Of a stretch of DNA of 64,000 bases, positions 59,120-64,000 are shown piece after piece. The stretch's first letter is position 1. The number at the start of each line of letters is the position of its first letter. Origin of the DNA: Tetrahymena elliotti 4EA (lineage: Eukaryota; Ciliophora; Oligohymenophorea; Hymenostomatida; Tetrahymenidae); NCBI GenBank assembly GCA_000231825.2, contig JH720297.1:1503617-1567616 (forward strand). The letters are read 5' to 3'. The position numbers were made by a program, and so were the translations under genes. Below the pieces are notes generated by a model, which saw only the letters and a list, made by a program, of their open reading frames with translations, did not search any database and had not been told where the DNA came from.

Positions 59120-59891
59120 TTTTTTATTTAGTTTTTAATTGAAGGCTTTAAAATATTTTGGTGCTAATTATTTTATTGGGTGACATAATTTTTGATATGA
59201 CAGTAAATATTTGAAGAATTTTTATTTAGATCTAATTTTTTGAAACCAAAGTTAGAAATTTTACTGCTTTGAAATTATTAAATATTTGCAAATAAAAACA
59301 AATTTTAGTCTTCATAAAAGATTTTTAAATTCACTCCTCAACTATTTTTTAAATTTCGAAAACCAAAGTTTATTTAAAAATTTATTTTTTTTGAGCTTTT
59401 TTTTCTATGAAATTAACTCTACTCTCAATATAAAATAATTGATTTAATAAATTAAAAATTGAAATTAAACAAAAGGTTGCATGAAGAATAAAAAAAAGGC
59501 TAGTTTAGTTAGTTAGTATACACATAATAAAAGAATAGATGCTTTAAACAATAGTAGTTGAATAGTTTTTCTAAAGAAATATCGAATATTAGAAAACTAA
59601 AATCTTAAAAATCTCTAAATTAAGTAGATCATTTACACAAAAAATGATGGTTTTTATCTCTCGATCTTTAAAATTAGTTTTTGAGAAATTTGACAGCAAA
59701 TAACAGTGGAAGATATTGTTAATATTTGGTTATATTCAAATATTTACTCTTTAATTTATTTAGTTTTTACTTTTAACAATTTATTGAGAAGGATATTAAC
59801 TTATTAATAAATAATTCGGATTAAGATTTGAGATAATTAAATAATTTTTATACTTTTCCAAAAAGATTAAATGCTAAAAGAAAGTTCCTAA
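59120..59891. other. Divergent promoter region
   Basis: AT-rich region between the AlaRS-like gene (-) and the UNC93-like gene (+). No coding text for the missing AlaRS N-terminus was found on the minus strand. Confidence 0.5.
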
Positions 59892-61295
59892 ATGAGTGGC
59901 TCTTAAACTCATAAAATATAAATCGAATAATTATAAACTCAATCTCCTTTTGAATAAGAATAATAAGATGAAGCTAAAATATTTCAATAGTAAAAGAAAA
60001 ATGTTCAATATTTAGCTTTATGCTACTTGACACTTTTTGTAGCCTTTAATTCTACATAGAATTTAGTCTCTACATTATTTAAGTAGTAGGGTTTTTAATA
60101 CTTAGGTTTGATTAGTCTCTTTTTTATATACTTTTTCTTTGCTATTGCCTCTTTGCTTGCTAAAACTCTGATTGGAAAATATTCTTACAAATACATATTT
60201 TCTTTAAGTTCCCTTGGGTACACTTCTTTTGTCTTAAGCGGTATTTGGGTTTGTTCCTGTTCTAATGATAATTAAGTTGAAGGTAGTTGTTCACCTTTTG
60301 TGATATATTTGATAGTTATTATATGCTCTAGTTTGTGTGGAATATGCTCTGCAACTATTTGGGTAGGATAAGGAGGTTATATGGAATGTGTGTTCTCTAC
60401 AATCAAACATAATAAGGGAACTATATCTGGTTAGTTTTGGTCTATTCGTTAATTAAGCCATTTAATAGGAAATGTTTCTGCCATGATTATACTTAATACA
60501 ATTGAAAATAATATATATTTCTTTATTTTTATGGGTATTTTAGCTTTCACTGCTTCAGGCATGTTTTATTTTATTGCTGATGTTCAAAAACCAAAGAATA
60601 TTCACAATGATCTGAAATAATAGCTCATACAAAATAAAAATCAGCATACAATATAAGAATTGCCAATCAAAGAATAAATATTTAGAGTTTTTAGAATGAT
60701 TAAGAGTCTTAAATTTCAACCTTTCCTTTTCTTGAATTTATTATCTGGAGTATCTTAGGCTTTTTCTTCTGGTTTTTTAAGAAATTTGGTTAAAGAATCA
60801 GTTGAGGGAGATGAAAAATTTGTTTCATAAAGCTTATCATTTGTTCTCATAGCTTTTGGTATATTTGAATATTTGGGAGGAATAGCTTCTGGCTATTTGG
60901 TCAATAGAATAAATGTTTACTACTTAGCTACAATCAGTACATTAATCATTCTCTTGGGCCTTCTTTTAAGTTTTATAGGCCTTCTAACTAAAGTATATGT
61001 CATTTGCTTCTTAATAGCCTCACTGTTTGGTTTTGTAGATTGCTATATAAATAACATTTCCTAAGTCATTTGCAATAATGATTATAAAGGATTTATTGAA
61101 GTTTTCTAAGCTTAAAGATTTGTATTTTCAGTTTCGAATACTTGCACATAAGTTGTTCTACTATTGTTAACTAATTCTCCAGAATATACTTTCCTTTCTA
61201 TTGTTTTTTTAATTGCTCTCATCTCAAACTTCATCGTTTCACTGTTTCCTACTTTAGGATAATAAGACCATGGATTAAATAAGCATTCACTTTGA
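59892..61295 (+). CDS. UNC93-like major-facilitator membrane protein
   Basis: Single exon, 467 residues, TGA at 61293. A Gln-rich cytosolic N-terminus of ~38 residues is followed by about 11-12 hydrophobic segments. The first helix and loop carry the UNC93 pattern FVAFNSTQNLVSTLF then YLGLISLFFIYFFFA. A second family mark is ICSATIWVGQGGYMECV, where UNC93 proteins have W-x-G-Q-G-x-Y. A central charged loop (~residues 235-270) separates the two halves, as in MFS carriers. UNC93 relatives regulate ion channels or receptor traffic rather than transport a proven substrate; the ciliate role is unknown. The start is the first ATG of the frame. Confidence 0.85.
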
Positions 61296-63116
61296 ATAAT
61301 TCTTTTACCCAATTACTATTACTAAATAATAATTAAAATTTTAATTTACATTTCTTTGTTCTATCTAATTTTATGTGCATTAATTTAACATTCTTAATTA
61401 TTTTTAAAAAGGATTTAATAAATAATCTACATGATTTTAAAGGAAAAAATTCATTTTTTCCAAAATTGCTCTTTTCCTGTATTTTATTGAGTTTTGATCA
61501 ATTTTCATCTCTAATTATTTAGTTTATTTAAACATTTTTTTTAACTCTTTTTTTAAATTAAACATTTCATTTTTGTTCTGTAATAAATCATTATAAATTG
61601 GTCAATGTATGTTTATTAAAAAAATGGATTAAACAAAATCTTTAAGAGCTTAGACAGAAAATTTAATTAATTATTTTAGATTTTAATTTATTAAATACTT
61701 CAATATGTTTATTATTCAAAAAAATTACATCATAAATTTAGATAAATTTTTGCCATTTAAATATTAATTAGTATCTTAAAAAATTATCTCAACATTATTC
61801 AAAAAACTAATTTTATTCACATTTATATGGTGGAAGTTATATCAATGAAAGTAATTAGGAGCATATATTTCTGGGTTAGCTAAGTGTAAAAGAATCTCAA
61901 AACTTTAGAGTTATCTTTCATAAATTTTAAAAATAATTTTTGTAAAAATCAAATATAATAATCTAAAAATAATATATTTTATCTAAAATTTAAACTAAAT
62001 ATTAATATTTTTTTTAAAAACCTAAATTTATTATTTTAATGATTTTATTAAATTTTAAATTATTAGAAAAAATTTAATTTAGATACAAATTTAATTATCT
62101 TTTACTTTCTGCAAAATTTATTTATTTAAACTAGTCATATAAAATAATAGGAATAAAATTAATTATTAGGGTTTTAAAAAATTTAGTTCTTATGGCCTAA
62201 GCACATTAATCTAAATACTTAAATTAATATTAATTTTATTGACCTACTCTTTTTATTTGAACCTAAATATTAACTTAAATAAGAAGCAAAAATTACAATT
62301 TTCAAAGAGATGAAAGATAATGATTGGAATATGTATTCAAAATGAAAAGATTAGTGAATCAAAGATTTAGATTTCAAATATTAATTGAAAAAAAATGGAT
62401 AAAAATTAGTACAATAAATACTTTTCTTAGTATTTAGCATAGATTTAATAGCCTGTAAATTTAAAGTAATTATTAACTTATTCATCAGCATGAATGTGAA
62501 ATATATTTGGAAAACTAAAAAAAAAGTATAAAATACTCAATACTGATATTTGAGGTCAAATAAATTATGGTTTAGTGTTTATCTAGACTTTGGAATAAAA
62601 TAATATTTGAGAATATATTTATGGAGATGTTTTGTCTTTAATTATTAAAAAAAAGAGTAAATAAACTAGAACTGTTAAGATGTATAAAAATGCAAGAGTG
62701 TAAATATAATTATTTGTACTAAATCAAATTATCTATTAATTAATTCTTTTGTAATTCAATGTAATCAAGGTAAAAAAACAAATACATATCTAAATCTTAT
62801 TTAGTCATAGAGTATGTCTATCAATCAAAAAATAATTGACTGGAACATGATAGATTTTGATATTTTCATAAGTAAGGCAACTATTTGATGATAAAAAATG
62901 TAATTAAGTAATAAAGGGATAAGCAAATAAGAAGTTAAGCAAAATTTAAATTAATTAAAAAATTAAAATAAAAAAGGCCAATTAAAAATTAGTAAAAAAT
63001 AAATAGTAAACAAACAAACAAAAAGTGGCTATTTAATTTCTACAAACAACTCTCAAATCTTTTAATAAAAGTATTCAAACAATTATTTTTAGATACAAAC
63101 AAGTTTATTTGAAAGA
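61296..63116. other. Intergenic region, no gene seen
   Basis: 1.8 kb of AT-rich sequence with no conserved coding text, RNA gene or clear repeat. Confidence 0.45.
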
Positions 63117-64000
63117 ATGTTATAAAAACAGGTTTCACAAAATGAAAACTACGAGCAACCTAAAAACAAGTTGCCTCGTTCATCACTCTTTGAGCTTTAA
63201 ACACTAGGATAGGGCACAGAAGAAGATTTAAATAATCTTTAGATGAAACAAGAGTCAAAGTTCAAAGAGTCGCTTGCTTCATAAAGTGTAGTCGAAAAGT
63301 AGGGATAAATAGAAGAACTTACAAAGCAAATTGACCAAACATATGAAGTTCTCCCACCTGTTAATAATTTCTTTAAATTCTGTTTCATGATGTTTGGTAT
63401 TTTGGCTTTTGCTGGTTGGAATGCAGTTATCACTGCTTTTGATTTCTTCTCTGTACGTTATCCTAAAGAAGATATACCAGATGTTACCTTTTATTTCCCT
63501 TTTGGTGTTATGCTTGGTGATATTCTGAGTGGGATTACTTTTGTTGCATAAGCAAATTATTTTTCAGTAAAAAGTAGATTTTTTTATACAGTTATGATTG
63601 AAGTAGTTGTTATTATTAGTATTTGCATAGTCGCTATGTACTACAATAATATGAATGGTTTCTGGATTTCAATGGCTATATTGTTTATAGAAGGTTGGAC
63701 TGATTGTGTAAAGACAAACACATTTGTTGTTATTGCTGGTAGTGTTCACCCTCAATTAAACAACCTTTTCTGGACTTACACTGCTTTCTCTGGTTTGATT
63801 ATGAATGCTTTGAGATTTATAGTCTTGGCTATATTTGGAGATGATCTTGATAGTAATGCTAACTATGGTACTCTCATATATTTTGTCACTTGTGCTGTGA
63901 TTTTTATAATAGGAATCATTTGTTTTGCTATTTTTATCAGATCAAACTACTACAAAATTTCCTAGTAAATTGATTCACTTAAGCAAGAAAAAATTAAACT
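63117..64000 (+). CDS. Equilibrative nucleoside transporter (ENT family), 3' end outside window
   Basis: Open from ATG at 63117 to the window end (294 codons, no stop yet). An ~80-residue hydrophilic Gln/Glu/Lys-rich N-terminus precedes the first helix. It carries the ENT signature region MMFGILAFAGWNAVITAFDFF (family G-x-x-x-x-W-N-x-x-[IL]-x-x-x-x-Y/F-F). At least five more hydrophobic segments follow, including FWISMAILFIEGWTDC and SGLIMNALRFIVLAIFG. A loop after the sixth segment begins QIDSLKQEKIK. ENT proteins carry nucleosides or nucleobases down their gradient; most ciliates must import purines. No damage seen. Confidence 0.85.

Noticed and set aside
1..64000. Telomere repeats (CCCCAA/GGGGTT), rRNA genes or a chromosome end
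   Set aside because: No such repeats or rRNA sequence were seen anywhere in the window.

Overview
The window reads as ciliate macronuclear DNA of the Tetrahymena type. It is roughly four-fifths A+T. TAA and TAG occur dozens of times inside otherwise conserved proteins, where glutamine fits, and every well-supported gene ends in TGA. Introns are short, AT-rich and GT-AG (51 to about 310 nt). Gene spacing of about one per 4 kb, a surface-antigen-like gene, a MACPF protein and an HMG-box protein with a Ser/Lys tail all fit Tetrahymena; the species cannot be fixed from sequence alone. All protein readings below use TAA/TAG = Gln. Coordinates of multi-exon genes were worked out by hand from splice phases.

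Left part (1-14.2 kb): a pseudokinase-like gene (+), a four-exon PEX13-like peroxisomal membrane gene (+), an IQ-motif/coiled-coil gene (-) and a WD40 gene (-). The block 14.2-20.3 kb has no intact gene but holds a Tc1/mariner transposase relic. At 20.0-22.9 kb lies the most striking structure: a tandem array of ~295-bp units, each containing one 90-nt exon that encodes one 30-residue leucine-rich repeat, flanked by conserved GT-AG introns in the same phase. Two copies are frameshifted, one runs into an assembly gap, and the edges are decayed.

Middle (23.5-39.5 kb): a secreted or lipid-anchored protein, a YeeE/YedE-type sulfur-transporter homologue with two compensating single-base frameshifts, a MACPF membrane protein (-), a 32-bp perfect inverted repeat around a 100-N gap, an HMG-box nuclear protein (-) and a 13-exon beta-adaptin (+).

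Right part (40-57.5 kb): a mosaic built from a repeated module: GPI-type Cys-rich antigen, unknown gene X, tRNA-Lys(CTT), mitochondrial-type rhomboid protease. Unit 1 keeps the antigen and a tRNA intact but has a dead rhomboid. Unit 2 keeps the tRNA and the rhomboid but has a truncated antigen. Unit 3 is a dead antigen alone. A second Tc1 relic and a broken unknown ORF sit between units 1 and 2. After this come an AlaRS C-terminal-half gene of archaeal type (-), an UNC93-like transporter (+) and the start of an equilibrative nucleoside transporter (+) that runs off the window.
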